A stretch of 64,000 bases of DNA from NCBI GenBank assembly GCA_030760725.1, contig JASWHV010000001.1:25417928-25481927 (forward strand). The letters are read 5' to 3'. Below are positions 1-12,899 of this stretch, one piece after another. The notes beneath the pieces are model-generated. The model did not search any database, was not told where the DNA came from, and saw nothing but the letters and a program-made list of their open reading frames with translations. The stretch's first letter is position 1. Each line of letters starts with the position of its first letter. The position numbers and the translations under genes were made by a program. This DNA is from Neostapfia colusana (taxonomy: Eukaryota; Streptophyta; Magnoliopsida; Poales; Poaceae).

Positions 1-1403
1 TTGTGGAAGCTAGAAACGCCGGCAACCACACCCTCGACGGTGAGCCGAGGTACTTTGCAACGGCGGCAAGGAAAACGGTCATATCACGGCCGATCCTCAT
101 CGGTTTTCCTTGCTTCTTTCTCCAGCGTGTGCGCTAGTATGTATAGAACCTACTGGCCAACCGGCTTGACCATCAAGAGTGTGTGGAGTCCGAATTTTAA
201 TCGGAGGTGAGCTCGGCTCATATGAACTAGCTCTCGGTATATTTGGAAATTCTCGTCCTATGATTGATCATTTGCTATAAGGCTTTCAGCTACATGACCT
301 AGGAAGTATAGCGCACCTTTCTTGTGTAGCAAGCGGGCGACGACGACGGCTGTGGCGCTCTGTCGACGGCGACCCGAAGTGAAGCTCCGCCGGTACTCGT
401 GAGAGCTCGGTGGAAATCCTCAAATTGCCGCCAAACCCCGCAGGAAAACCCTGGAGTACTGTGACAGCCCGGTAGAGCACAAGATGGCGATGCTCTTTGG
501 TGTAGACTGCTCGAGCAACCGAGGCTCGGCTAGCTTGAGCGATCGGAAATGGAGGTTGTGGCATTTATCGAGCGAGCGGCACTGAGTACGAGTGATCGCG
601 CGAGAACAGAAGGGTAACACGGTTTGAGCTGCTCGGGACATAATATCCACGCTGAACGGCGGCTCCAGCGGTGCGTGGAGGAAGCAGCTGCTGGCGCCGA
701 CGGCCTGGCGCGGTGGCGACCGCGGCGGGAGCCCGAGACCCAAGTACTCTGTGCTTTAGTCGATTCTTTGATCTGTGAAGCTGACATGTGGGTCCCACCC
801 TGGTTTTAACCTCCAAAATTAACTTCCTCCCACTGCTACAAACAATAGTCCCCCTAATACCCTTTTGAATTTGAATTATCTACCAAATGCCCATTTGGAT
901 TGGATAGAATTCAAATTTTTGAGTGTTTGAATATAATTTCAGCACATATGCAGTTTGAAATTCAAATTGAGTTTGAATGTACTAAACTTAGCTCATGTCA
1001 AGATCAACTCCAAATAGAGTGAAAATTGGTGTATGAGCTCACAAAAATGTGCTGAGTAAGAATATGCCTCCCACTTTTGAATTCATGGAATGGAAGTAGT
1101 TTGAATTTGAATTTGAGTTCAAACTACCCTCTTTCTAGTTATACCCAAAAAGACCTCAAAAAGGTTTTGGATTTGGGTGAAGTTTGGCATTAGCATTCTT
1201 AGCAAGGTGTAGGAGTTTTTCATGCCCAGCCCCTATAAGATGCATGTGGGAAATGCCACTTTTGCATTTTGTTAGTTTATTCCCTAATGACCATGTTGAT
1301 GGTGTTTACTTGCTCTTCAAATGTGTTCACAAAGTTTCTTCAAATGAAGTGGGTATGTGGTGATGACCACTTTGAATATGCGCCAAAAACTAAGGCCCTT
1401 ACA
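1..1403 (-). repeat. Gypsy-1 3' LTR (partial, window edge)
   Basis: Matches 23923-25163 followed by 52206-52366 nearly base for base; one visible difference is a short indel near position 37. In element sense it begins TGTAAGGGCC at 1403, directly after a purine-rich tract. The remaining roughly 2.5 kb of this LTR lies left of the window. Small ORFs inside it are not genes. Confidence 0.9.
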
Positions 1404-1420
1404 TTCCTCCCCCTTAAAAG
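1404..1420 (-). other. Gypsy-1 polypurine tract
   Basis: On the minus strand this reads CTTTTAAGGGGGAGGAA directly before the LTR start TGTAAGG. The position and purine content fit the plus-strand primer site. Confidence 0.8.
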
Positions 1421-4400
1421 AATCTCCCGAGATTATAAGGTGAAAATGAGAGAGAGGACGGTGGGAAATTACCGTATATGCAACGTGAAAAAGTCGGGGT
1501 AGTTGGCCGAAGAAAACCTTCGCTCTCCCATGTCACTTCGTCCGCGGAGTGATTACTCCACAGAACTTTGTAGAACCAAAATGTACGGTTGCGTGTGGTC
1601 CGGGCCTTTTCATCAAAAATCTGAACCGATTCCTCTCGATATGTGAGATCCGGTTTCAGTTCTTCTATATTCTCCAGCTGAATGGTAGTTAATAGCTTGA
1701 GACACTTCCTCAGCTGGGAGATGTGAAAGACATCGTGCACACCGGAGAGTTCTTCTGGTAATTTCAGCCAGTATGCTACCGATCCACATCTTTCTGTAAT
1801 CTGAAATGGACCGATGAATTGGGGTGCCAACTTTCCTCTCACCCCGAATCTGTTCACGCCCTTCATTGGAGACACACGTAGATATACGTGATCCCCGACT
1901 TCGAACTGTAAAGGGCGTCTTCTCCGGTCCGCATACTGTTTTTGTCGGGATTGGGCGGCTTTTAAGTTCGCTTGAATCAGCCGAACTTTTTCCTCCGCGT
2001 TGTTGACAAGATCAATCCCGAAGGTGACCCTTTCGCTAGACTCACACCAATTCAGTTGTGTGCGGCATTTCCTCCCGTATAGCGCCTCGTAAGACTCCAT
2101 TTTGATGCTGGCTTGGTATCCATTGTTGTACGAAAACTCAGCCAATGGCAAGTGATCATCCCAATTCTTACCGTGGTTGATGGCACAAGCTCATAGCATA
2201 TCTTCTAAAATTTTATTTACTCGCTCGGTTTGTCCATCCGTCTGCGGGTGGTACGCTGAACTATGGATCAGCTTCGTCCCCAACGCATTGTGTAGCTGCT
2301 CCCAAAACGGGACACAAATAAAGTGCCCCGATCCGATATGATGGTGCGGTGTACGCCGTACAAGCATAGGATCCGTGAGATGTACAATTCAGCATACTTC
2401 TTGGCGTTGTAGTTTGTGTTGACCAGGATAAAATGAGCAACTTTGGTGAGCCGGTCGAAGATCACCCACACAGAATCATGCTTCTGAAAAGTGGTGGGTA
2501 AACCGACGATGAAGTCCATGCTCACATCCTCCCACTTCCAGGCAGGAACACCCAGTGGTTTTAGCAGTCCCGGTTTCCTCATGTGATCTGCCTTCACCCT
2601 TCGACATGTATCACACCCGGACACGTACTTTGTGATCTCCCGCTTCATCCGTGTCCACCCAAACTTGCTTCTGAGTTCTTGATACATTCTGTTGTTGCTG
2701 GGGTGAATAGAAAACTTTGACAAGTGAGCCTCATCAAAGATTTTCTTCCGTAACTCCAGGTTACGGGGTACGACGATCCGGTCCTTGAACCATAGGACGC
2801 CGTCTCCGTCTTTCTGGAAACATTTCAGCTCCCCACTGTCTACACGTCTCCGCAAATGCGACATGCCCTTGTCATGTTTCTGAGCTGTCGCTATCTCTTC
2901 ATGGATGGTGGGGATCAACGCTAAGTTGTAGAGAGCTCCATGTGGAATCACATGCAATGATGGCTCGCTCTCTTCCAACAAGATGATGGTTAGATTGTTG
3001 ACGTGTGACTTGCGACTCAGCGCATCTGCCACTACGTTTGCCTTGCCGTGGTGATAATGGATCTCTATTTCGTAATCCTTTATCAACTCTAACCATCTTT
3101 GCTGCCTCATGTTCAGCTCCTTCTGAGTGAATATGTACTTGAGGCTTTTGTGGTCGGTATATAAATGTACGAGGTTACCGAGTAGATAGTGCCTCCACAT
3201 TTTAAGTGAGAGCACCACGGCAGCGAGCTCCAAGTCATGAGTTGGATAATTCTGCTCATGGTTTCTGAGCTGCCGTGATCCATACGCGACCACTCTTTGG
3301 TCTTGCATCAGCACACATCCGAGCCCAATGCCGGATGCATCGTAGTACACATCGAATGGTTTTGTTGTATCTGGCTGCGCCAAAACCGGTGCTGATGTTA
3401 GGTGCTTCACTAATGCCTTGAATGCTGCTTCACATGTTGGGCTCCAAACATATTTGGTAGCCTTTTTCAGCAGCTCTGTCATAGGCTTAGCAATCTTCGA
3501 GAAGTTCGGAATGAACCTCTGATAATATCTCGCGGGTCTGAGGAAACTCCGTACCTCATGAACAGTTCTCGGGGACTTCCAATTCAGCACTTGTGTGATC
3601 TTACTCGGGTCTACAGCGATGCCCTCCACTGAGATGATATGCCCGAGAAAAGGCACTTGCGATATACAGAATTCCATTTGCTGAATTTCGCGTATAGCTT
3701 GTGATCCCGCAGCCGTTGCAAGACTATATGCAGATGCTTCTTGTGTTCTTCCTTCGACTTGGAATATACCAATATGTCATCGATGAAGACCACGACAAAC
3801 TTGTCCAGCTTCGGCATGAATATCGAGTTCATGAAGTACATGAAATGAGCTGGAGCATTGGTGAGGCTGAAGGACATGACCAGTACATGACCTTGTCGAG
3901 AAAGTCGTCTTGGGAATATCCCCAGCCCGTATCTTAATCTGGTGGTACCCGGATCTTAAGTCCATCTTGGAAAAGATCTTTGCTTCAACCAACTGATCAA
4001 ACAACATGTCGATCCGTGGCAACAGATACTTGTTCTTGATGGTTACGGCGTTTAGTGGATGGTAGTCCACGCAAAGCCGTAACGTCTCGTCTTTCTTCTT
4101 TACGAATAATGCCGAACAGCCCCATGGCGAGGAGCTCGGCCTAATAAAACCCTTCTCCAGCAGGTCCGTTAACTGTGTCTTTAGTTCAGCCAATTCCTTG
4201 GGCGCCATCTTGTACGGCCTTCGAGATATTGGCATGGTTCCCGGTGCAAGTTCAATCTTGAACTCCACCTCTCTGTCGGGCGGCATCCCCGGTAAATCAT
4301 CCGGGAACACGTCAGGGAACTCACGGACTACTGGAGTGTCTTCCAAACTGATGGTTGTGGATTGATACACACTTGGAAGTTTTATTTCTGGACTGTCCAG

Positions 4401-4780
4401 AAATAAGAAATGAGATTCGTGCACTTCTAAGTTCAAGTGCACAGCTCGGAGGACGGTGTCTAAAACAGCGCCGTGGCGGGTTAACCACGACATCCCTAAG
4501 ATGACATCGACCTTTTGTCCCTCTAAGACTATGAGAGACGTAGGGTATACTCTACCCTCTAAGCATAATGGCGCTTTTGGAACCATCATGCTTGCCAAAA
4601 TTTTCCCACCTGGTGAACAAATCAAGTATGGACTATCGGTGGGTAGTATTTGCAAGCTGTATTTAGCAATAAAAGCTTGGCTAATGAAGCTATGTGTGGC
4701 GCCTGAATCAAATAACACTATAGCGGGATGCTGGTGGAGTTGGAACATACCCGCAAGGGTTGGTTCATCCTCCGGCACGT
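1414..4780 (-). pseudogene. Gypsy-1 pol remnant: protease, reverse transcriptase, RNase H, integrase, chromodomain
   Basis: Degraded polyprotein in several frames. The order on the minus strand is: aspartic protease with DSGATHSF (D at about 4709); RT with the FIDDIL box (Asp pair at 3776-3781); RNase H with YDAS, DLE and TDHKSLKYIF; integrase with an HHCC zinc-binding region (ending CDTCRRVK), core MDFIVGLP and SDRGT; then a C-terminal tail with a chromodomain-like VTWESE segment near 1530-1570. Frameshifts lie near 3890 (RT), 3685 (RT) and 2300 (integrase), and a stop falls in the integrase region around 2190. Replication protein of an LTR retrotransposon; not functional as it stands. Confidence 0.9.
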
Positions 4781-4899
4781 CCTCTATGTCGAGTTGGTGG
4801 ACGGTGTCGGGCCTAGGGTTTGCCCGCCGCGCATTAGTGGGGTTCCGGGGCTGATTCCTCCCTGGAAGTGGTGGTGCAACTTCGCCGCCTTGCCTCTTA

Positions 4900-6001
4900 G
4901 GACAATCGTTGGCGAAGTGTCCTGGACGACCACACTTGTAGCATGTGGCTGCTGCCTGGCCGGTGCTTGGGAGACGAAAGCCCGGCATGCGCTGCTGAGG
5001 TGCATACGCAAGCGGCATCGCCCGCTGCTTCTGTTGTTGCTGCGGAGGTGGTACTGGCAGTGCCGGCCTGAATGCCGGTGGATAATATGGCCGACTGCGG
5101 AATGGCATCGGCCTTTGTGGTGGCTACCAGCATGGACCCAATGGTGGGTGATTTACCATCCGATATTTTGGAGAAGGACCACCTCCTTCTCGCTGATTTG
5201 CGGCGCGCTTCGCTTCCTTTCCGCCGCCGCTAACTCCTTGGAGGAGTCCTCCTGAACAATCATAGCATCAATAATGACATTGAGGCTGCCACGATTGAAC
5301 ATCGCCAGCTTGTCCTTCAGGAGCGGGTTAAGCCCCTGGTAGAAATGAACCCGCCGCTTCTCGTTGGTATCAGCGTGATACGAAGCGTAGAGCGCAAGAT
5401 CATTGAACGCCCTAGAATATTCCAGCGAGTTCCTGCTCCCTTGCTGCAGGCGTAAGAACTCCTGCGTCTTCCTCTTCATGAGACCCGGCGGTATGTGATA
5501 GGCCCTGAAGGCCGTCCGGAACTCCGCCCAGGTCATAACTCGCTCGATGGGCTGCGAAGCACAGTAGTTCGCCCACCAAGCGCTCGTGGATCCTTGAAGT
5601 TGTTGGACCGCGAACTGAGTCTTGCGCTGCTCACTCACTTGGAGCAGCCTGAACTTCATCTCCATCATGTGGAGCCAGTTGTCCACATCGAGGGGTTCAT
5701 CCGCACTTGAAAATACCAGGGGATGAGTAGCTAGGAAATCGGAGTAGGAGCTTTATTGGCACTCCTCGCGATCTTGACGCCTCTCTGGTCGAGACGTATT
5801 TGCAATGAGGGTTTGCAGCAACTCCGTGTGCTGCTGATGAGAGCCCACCATTGCTGACACGATGTCATCCAAAGTAACCGTTGGCGGTGGCGGTTGTTGC
5901 TGTTGCTGCTGTTGTTGTCCCGAGGAATCCTCGGGAGGCTGTTGGGAGGTCTCTCCCCCCTGACTGGAAGCCCCAACGTCCGGGTTGGCATGAGTGCGAT
6001 G
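4900..6001 (-). pseudogene. Gypsy-1 gag remnant with CCHC zinc knuckle
   Basis: Structural protein of the retrotransposon particle. The capsid part (5153 to about 6001) starts with a Gln/Pro-rich stretch and contains a WWANY and SRAFNDLALYAS type gag core. An in-frame TAA at 5753-5755 breaks the N-terminal part. A frameshift at about 5108-5160 moves into the frame of the nucleocapsid, where a CX2CX4HX4C knuckle (CYKCGRPGHFANDC) lies at 4902-4943, followed by the protease. The original ATG is no longer clear; about 6001 is where similarity to a gag start ends. Confidence 0.85.
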
Positions 6002-6270
6002 AAATTCAAAACAGCAGTGATCAGCACATGTCATACTTAAAATTCCATATGAAACAGTAGGTATTTGAAGTGACGCATGAATATTTTGCACAACATTCAC
6101 ATATATTGATAAAGCATAACTTTATACAAGATACATTATTCTCGGGTCTCCGAGAAGTCATGTTCATGTCATCAGTACCTATACATATGCTACTGTCCAC
6201 ACGACATGTTACCGATTACAAAAGTTTTGGTTACATCACCCTTGCTGCCCTACTCGGCAACAGTAACCTC

Positions 6271-7233
6271 CTACTCGGAGTAAAATTCAACCTCCTGTGA
6301 GTCGTCCTCCTCTGCTACATCTGCTGGTGGCTCCAGGTCCATGACCTCCTCTTCCGGTTCAGGTTCTCCCATTGCTGGAAGACCCAAAACCACAGGTACG
6401 GCACCCACCATTGGTATGACCATTACTGGAGGTACGGGGTCCTGCAACGCGTGCACCTCGTCCATGGCCTGGTTGTAGTCCTCTTCTCAGCCCTGCCCTT
6501 CCTCAATAGCGTCATCCCGCTCTTGAGTGAGGTCCTCGTTCTGCTGGGCTAGGGCCTGCACCTGTTGTTGCAAAGCCGTGATGTCAACACGGCTTTTCCT
6601 CTTCGCCTTCTTCAGACGATGCAACTGATTATGTTGTTCGTTCAATCGCTTAATCGTCGGAAGGAGAACATTGCGGAGTGCGCTGTGAGCACTCTCAAAA
6701 TGATCTCCACGGCTGTTGCTCTCCTTGACCTTCACGGTGAGACATTCCGTATGAACAGCTTGGCTGTCCATCACGGCCTTTCCCGCCCTCAATTGGAGGC
6801 TGAGGTTTGCCTCCACGGGGTTGTACCTTGGGCAATCCGGATCTGTTGCCTCCATGTACTTTTGCCCCCACACATGATCAGCTCGTCCCTCCACCGGAAC
6901 GAGCGTGTATTGAGTGCCCTCCATAGCTCTCACGTGTAGTTGGCAGAAACACGACATGGTGTCGCGGGCTGCCAATTGCCACATTTCCTCCGGCTGTCTA
7001 CCTCTCACCGTGACGGTGAATGGCGCCCAACCGGGTGGCGTGGGTCCTGCAGGAACTTTGACATGGATCGTACACGTCTTGTTCCCCTCCTCGTCTTATT
7101 CCTTGGTGAGGTACTGTGGCATCTCATTGTACCCGAAATATTGAAGCATTTGCCTCAACACTTCCGGATAACCGCTGCGGTGAGAACAGTGGGACACCAC
7201 CCACCCGTTCTCCAATTGTTTATCTGCTGTCAT
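6271..7233 (-). pseudogene. Gypsy-1 orf0: extra ORF upstream of gag, with two in-frame stops
   Basis: One reading frame of about 320 codons runs from ATG 7233 to the stop at 6271, interrupted only by TAA at 7096-7098 and TGA at 6487-6489. There is no frameshift, so loss is recent or the stops are point changes. The N-terminal two thirds is a globular-looking region with many aromatic residues. Residues about 210-255 are Gln/Lys/Arg/Glu-rich with heptad-like spacing (coiled coil). The C-terminus is very acidic and Pro-rich. The sequence TTTCTACAG lies immediately 5' of the ATG, like a 3' splice site. I recall an orf0 between LTR and gag in rice RIRE3/RIRE8-type Gypsy elements; its function is unknown. 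It corresponds in place and layout to the orf0 of Gypsy-2. Confidence 0.75.
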
Positions 7234-8723
7234 CTGTAGAAACATATTTGAGAAATGTCAAATATTTATTTGAACAGTAAACCATTGACTTATAACATAA
7301 AACATGTCATTGAACTCATAAAACTTGGAAACACAGTTCAAACTTTTAAACAAATTTGACTGCTGATCTGCTGTCCACTATGACAGACCTGACCAGTTTC
7401 AATTTCAACCTGATTTAGACCATGCTAAAGGCAAAACTAATTCTGGAGATCAACATCAAAGTTAAATTTAACTTCAAAAGCTTTCTAGAAAGTATTTGCT
7501 TTGCCTAATATCTGTCCTGGTTGAAAAGTTATGAGATGTCAAAGTTGACAGAATTCCTGGAGAAAATTGGACAGCACCTTCCTGCTTAAGGTACTGATTT
7601 GATCCAAGAATTCCAGTTAATTCTACACCAAATTTGACAAAACTTTATGTTACAAAGTTGTAACCCATCTCCTGAACTTTTCAGAACTACCTCATTTTCT
7701 ATTTTTGGATTTTTAAGCAGGAAGTTATGCTTAATATACAGAGAGTTACAGAGAGTATTTGCTCTGCCCTGTTTTCTGGACAGTTTCAACTCTACTGCAT
7801 TTTTCGACTGGTTAGGGGATGAAACACCTCTGGACATCAACAGACAAGTTGTAAAGCTCTTCCAAAGATTTCCAGAAATGTATCATATGACCCCAACCTC
7901 GAAAGAACTCAACCTCTAACCTCTGATTTACTTCAGCCTTATTTCAGCTGAAAACAAGGGACTCTGTCCTTATTATCCTATAAGTTGAAAACTTGTTAAC
8001 TTTGAATGTCCTGGTTAAGGGAAGGAGTTACATCAAAATTTTAGTGCTATAGATTGAAACTTTTCAGTTTTACTATGAAGCTGCTCATTTAGTGGAGTGT
8101 GACATCGATGCATCACCAGTTCATGTCAGTACTACGTTCCTCACAAAGAAAAAACCTATACCGGACTTAGCCGGCTTCGTTAGTTCAGTGGCACTAAGCG
8201 TCTCTTGCACACGGATGCTACACGTCTACCATTTCGTGGTTAGACTACCTGCAGATAACTCACACAATCATCAGACTCGGCTGCACACCGAGCCCGGTAT
8301 CCATACAGTTCATACACCCGGCCGTCATCACTCGCCCGAATGTTCTCAAACTAAACACGCCTTGAGCTACGTGTTCACGTTACTGACCACGTGACGGGGT
8401 CTCCCAATCTTGCCTAAAGCACACCAGGGAACGGCATTGCTCGAATACCCCAAACGACATGAAGAGTTGTAGAGGATATTAAAGCGGGTCGGGTTACCTG
8501 CCACCCGTGAGGCTCCACCCTTCAGCTTGTGCGCACTGGTGGACAGCGCTTACGTGCACCCCCCAAGACATAAAGCGTCCCGAGATGCACAATTTTCCGA
8601 CATAAGCAAATAGGTTAGTATGCCACTTTCTATACACTAATAGCATCCTTATATGGGCTACTAACTCATTCCTCACCGATTTTTGAAAAAGATAACCTTT
8701 GTAGTGCGTTAAACCGCAAGCGA
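7234..8723 (-). other. Gypsy-1 untranslated leader, about 1.5 kb
   Basis: The sequence between the PBS and orf0. It is AT-rich at 7240-8090 and more balanced at 8100-8700. I see no coding region or repeat in it. It may contain a 5'-leader intron, because the orf0 ATG follows a pyrimidine-rich tract ending in AG. Confidence 0.6.
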
Positions 8724-8735
8724 GCTCTAATACCA
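8724..8735 (-). other. Gypsy-1 primer binding site
   Basis: The minus strand reads TGGTATTAGAGC, one base from the initiator-tRNA-Met complementary TGGTATCAGAGC. It lies 3 bases inside the LTR end, as in the related fragment at 33006-33017, which keeps the consensus. Confidence 0.85.
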
Positions 8736-8738
8736 CGC

Positions 8739-9436
8739 TGACGCGGCCCCACGGCCCCGTCGAGCCAGGATCATGCTGAGGGGTGTTGCGTTGCACAGCA
8801 CCAGATAACCCACATCAAAGATACAAAGTGGAAGCAAAGTTTTATTACATAAACAGGTTTATGAACACTTTTACAACAAAATATGTTCAGTCTACACTCA
8901 CGGTCGTAGACTACGCATCGAGTTCACGTTCAGCCCGTGAACGTGTCCCCGCTAGCACGCACACACACTAACACGACGGCGTGCACGACTCCCACTCGAC
9001 GGGGTTCCCCTCCTGGGGTTCCGTCTCCTCCTCGGGAGTCCCTTCCTCATAAACCCCTGCAAAAGCTTCAAACACAAGCAGTGAGCACGATGGCTCAGCA
9101 AGACTGACCCGTCTCTCCTATACATGAAACTTCTACATGAAGGGTTTTAGGGTGCATGAGGTAAAATAAGTTGCAAAGGACTCGTCTAATTAATGGAACC
9201 TTACTTTCAAGTTTTAGCAGCAGGTTGTGGAGAACCTTACGCTAAGGCACATGAGAGAGCCGCAATCAAACAAGAAACGTATTTATCTCATGTACTTTGC
9301 CCAAAGTTGAAAAGAACTTCAATTAGCTCTAAACTACAACAATACATTAACAAGCAAGTATAACTTTCAAATCAGCAAACTTTTAACATGTATCTAGCCT
9401 GTTCGTTCTACATCATGGTATAGTGAACAAGTGGTA
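8739..9436 (-). repeat. Gypsy-1 5' LTR, segment 1 of 3 (3' end of the LTR)
   Basis: Starts (plus strand) TGACGCGGCC, i.e. the LTR end GGCCGCGTCA in element sense. It continues to 9436, where Gypsy-2 is inserted; the last five bases (9432-9436, TGGTA) are repeated at 22112-22116. Confidence 0.88.
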
Positions 9437-12400
9437 TGTCACACCCGGTTTCTCCGAAGATCAACCGAGTGAATACCACATGTATGCCAGGATCATTCTC
9501 TCATACATGTGATGACAAATAGTGAAACATCATTTATTACAAGTCAGGTGTCGAATATAAATAAGTCTTACATAGCATACGTCTCGATGGACGATAATAA
9601 GTTCAGAACAGTAAATAAAACAGCAGCGGAATATAAATCTTGTGGGGCTCCATCACAGGCATTGCCCGGGGGACTCCATGAACCTAGAATCCTTCCTGGG
9701 GACCAAAGTCTTGGTCATTAAACACCACATCATTCTCTTGACCTGAGCAGCAATATAAACCAACAGAAAAGCAAGTTTGAGTACCATGGGTACTCAACAA
9801 GTGTGGGAAAGTTATGTCATGCATGGCTAGAGCAAGGAGAGGTTGAACTCATGGTTAAAGCACTACGCAATTAATACCTATCATCTTAGCTTATTAAGCA
9901 CCTACATTACTACACAGGTGAAATGGTCCCAATCTCCCAACCCATCATCAAAAATCAAGTAACCATAACATCATATCCAATGTCAAGCTCACCGCTTAAC
10001 ATCCTCAAATTCCAAATTCATCATCCTCTAATCATGAATAAGTCCAAGCCGCTCTTGACCGTGAGCACGACTGTCATGACAGTTTTGACTCTGCAGAGTT
10101 TGCACCACTGTACCCACATGTAGTGATTTTATCCCCCGTTGCCGGGTGGACTAAAAGAACCTCCATTATGCTAGTGGCCGCGAACCACATTCACACTTCC
10201 TAGGTGTGTAGCCAGGAGATCACTACGAAGCCTTTACAAAGGGATTCCCGACGAGCGTGGGCCCACTGAGGTTTCACCCCTAACAGCATACAAGAGGCTC
10301 CAACCCCGCTGCAGTGCCCCCCTCTTGAGCCTTGCGGTTCATATGGTAGTCCAGCTAACACCTATTCCCCGCACCATCCAACACACCCATACTACGCCGG
10401 GGATACACCTAATTAATAGGCCAAGCTGCCCCATCTCAGCATGTGGTTGGCACGGTAAAGCCAGGTTACATGCTCCATGAACCGGTCTTAGGATCCAGGC
10501 AAGTACTAAACACAAACCCGAGTCTCATGCACCCAGCACCAACCAAATCATCCAACTTGCCTCGATCCCTACCTCTACATAACTCATAATGTCTCATTCA
10601 AGAGTAAGGTAAACAAGTTGATGATCTCATATCCCACTTATCCCATTCTAAACATGGCTAAGCATAAGTAATATGAATGAATTACATAATAAAATCAATC
10701 CCAACCCAAGCTACAAGGAAACAAGATAATGCAATTCTAGGAAAACTTCCTAGCATGGGTTTCATATTTCAATTGACAATGCAAATAATTCTATCTACAC
10801 ATCCTAGCATAGGATCAAAGTGGTCAAGGACACTTGCCTTCTTCCTGTTGCTCTGGGAATGGAAAGTCTTGGTCTTGGAAGGGGAGAACTTGCTCTGGGG
10901 CAGGTTCTACTCATGCCAATACACATAGCAAAAGAAAAACAACAATCCATAAGCCATAGTTCACACTTTCACTCATACAAACCACACATACATATGGGAG
11001 TCATTCTCATTACTAAGTGTTGTGGTTACCCTAGATGTGTTGATTTTTGGCCTACATGCACTTTTAAACATATGTATATGATTTCTAACTTTTGTATTCA
11101 GATTTCTGTTTGCACACTATATATGAATTTCCAATTTGAACAAATTCTTTATATTTAATTAATACACTTCTTAGCTACCAAGTTTGCATGAAAGGTAATT
11201 TTCTACTCCAAATAGGTTTTCAGATCTCCTACCAAATCCTAAACTGAAGTTTTTGGATTTGGAGGCTTCATTTATCATTTTCTAATTATGCATACCTATT
11301 CTCCTATATTTTTTAGATTTATTTTCTATGCCTAAAAGTGAGTTTTAATATTAAATAGTAGGACATATCATCTAAACAGAATAGGTTCTGATCTAAAATA
11401 TTAAATAATATATTTTTGATCTCCTCCTCTGATGTGAACTAATTTAAATTTATTTTATCAGTTTTCAGAATTATTTCCTAGCCTAAAAATGTGTTTCTAG
11501 AACTAATAAATATGAACAACACTTAGGCAGATTTCATTTCAGCCTAAAATCTAATTTTAACTCATTCTAAAGTTTTCCAAGGGCTAGGAGAGTTTAAATT
11601 TGAATTTGCACATGTGTTTGCCTTACCTTTTAAATTTAAATCCTAGTCACATATTCAAATTTCTGAATTTAATATCATATAGGGTCAAAAAGGTAAATCC
11701 ACCCTACTGCAGGGTCTAATTTGCTATTTCATAAATTTCCAGGGGTTTAACTACACATAACAGAGGGGTTTTCCTAATTTTTATTAAGTCCAGGGGCTAA
11801 AACTGATTTTTAATGAATTTACACGAATTTCTGAAGTTCCAGGGGCTAGATAAGAAGTTTCCGGGGCTAGCTCATGTTTTTCGAGATCCGCAGGGGGTAG
11901 CGCGTAAGAATCCCAACCTTTATAACGCGGGGCTGATGTGGACCGTCCGATTTAAAATAGACGGCTCAGATTAGATCGCCGAACCGGTACACGCGGGTTT
12001 TAATTCTACCGTGCGATTTAAAATAGACGGCCCTCAAGGGGCCACGTCGCCCTGGCCGGAGCCAGCCCGTGCGCGCGGCGGCGCGCGGCGGCGGGGGGTG
12101 GCGATCTCGCCGGCGCAGCCTCGGCTTTTGCCGCTACACGCTAGAACTCGCATCTTTTTGCATGGATCGGCTACGGAGGGGTAGGGGATGCTCACCGAGG
12201 GGTTTTCCAGCACTCGGAGGCCCTGGAAGTCGGTCGGCGGCGAGCTTCAACGGCGACGATCTTCGGTGCACGTCGGGGGGGGGGGGGCGTCGGGGCTCAA
12301 GACACGTCGTTTCCTTCACCTGCAGGGCTCCCCGGCGGCGGTGAAACATGATCAGCACGTTAGATCAGGGAATTTGAGAAAGGATCGAAAGATATCGGAT

Positions 12401-12867
12401 GTAGAAACTTCGGTTCTCACCGAAGAGAAGTACAACCAATCGGGGGGGAACAGGGCGATTGTCGGTGTTTATATAGGCGAGGGAGGGTGGTGGTTTGTTG
12501 GGATCGAGTTGGGGGCGTCCGGGACCAGAAATCGGCTGGGGGCGCGGGTTTCCGGATATCGGTTGTGATCGGGTGCGAGGGAAGAGTCCGGCCGTTGGGG
12601 GCGCGTGGGAGGTGAGGGATGACACGCGGGCCCCGCGTGTCAGTGAGAGGAAGAGAGGGGGCGCGCGGTCTTAGGCTGGCGCGGGGGAATTGGGCCGGCT
12701 GGTGGGTTTCGGCCCACTGGCCGGTTGGGGTTTTTCTTTTTCTTTTTCCTTTTCTTTTCTGTTGTGATTTGAATTTGAATTCCAGTTTGAATTTGAATTT
12801 CTGCACCGCATGCAATACGTCCAAAAATTTTTAAATTCCCCTCTTTAACAGGTTTTGGGGTGTTACA
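9437..12867 (-). repeat. Gypsy-2 3' LTR (3431 bp)
   Basis: Plus-strand ends TGTCACACCC and GGTGTTACA. It matches 18680-22111 along its length with scattered substitutions and a variable G run near 12281. The GC-rich block at 12050-12700 contains ORFs that are LTR sequence, not genes. Confidence 0.95.
12468..12477 (-). promoter_or_regulatory. Gypsy-2 3' LTR TATA box
   Basis: The minus strand reads CCTATATAAA in a GC-rich context. The same box is in the other LTR at 21718-21727. Likely U3 promoter. Confidence 0.6.
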
Positions 12868-12886
12868 GCTCTACCCTCCTTAAAAG
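12868..12886 (-). other. Gypsy-2 polypurine tract
   Basis: The minus strand reads TTTTAAGGAGGGTAGAGC just before the LTR start TGTAACACCC. Confidence 0.75.
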
Positions 12887-12899
12887 AAATCTCGTCCTC

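Noticed and set aside
9923..10123. Identical 66-codon ORFs at 9923-10123 and 19167-19367, and similar pairs at 10677/19922 and 10820/20065
   Set aside because: They are the two LTR copies of Gypsy-2, so identity reflects LTR duplication and not a conserved gene family.
12069..12824. GC-rich overlapping ORFs on both strands, repeated at 21378-22078
   Set aside because: Inside the Gypsy-2 LTRs; low complexity, no domain, no conserved frame between copies.
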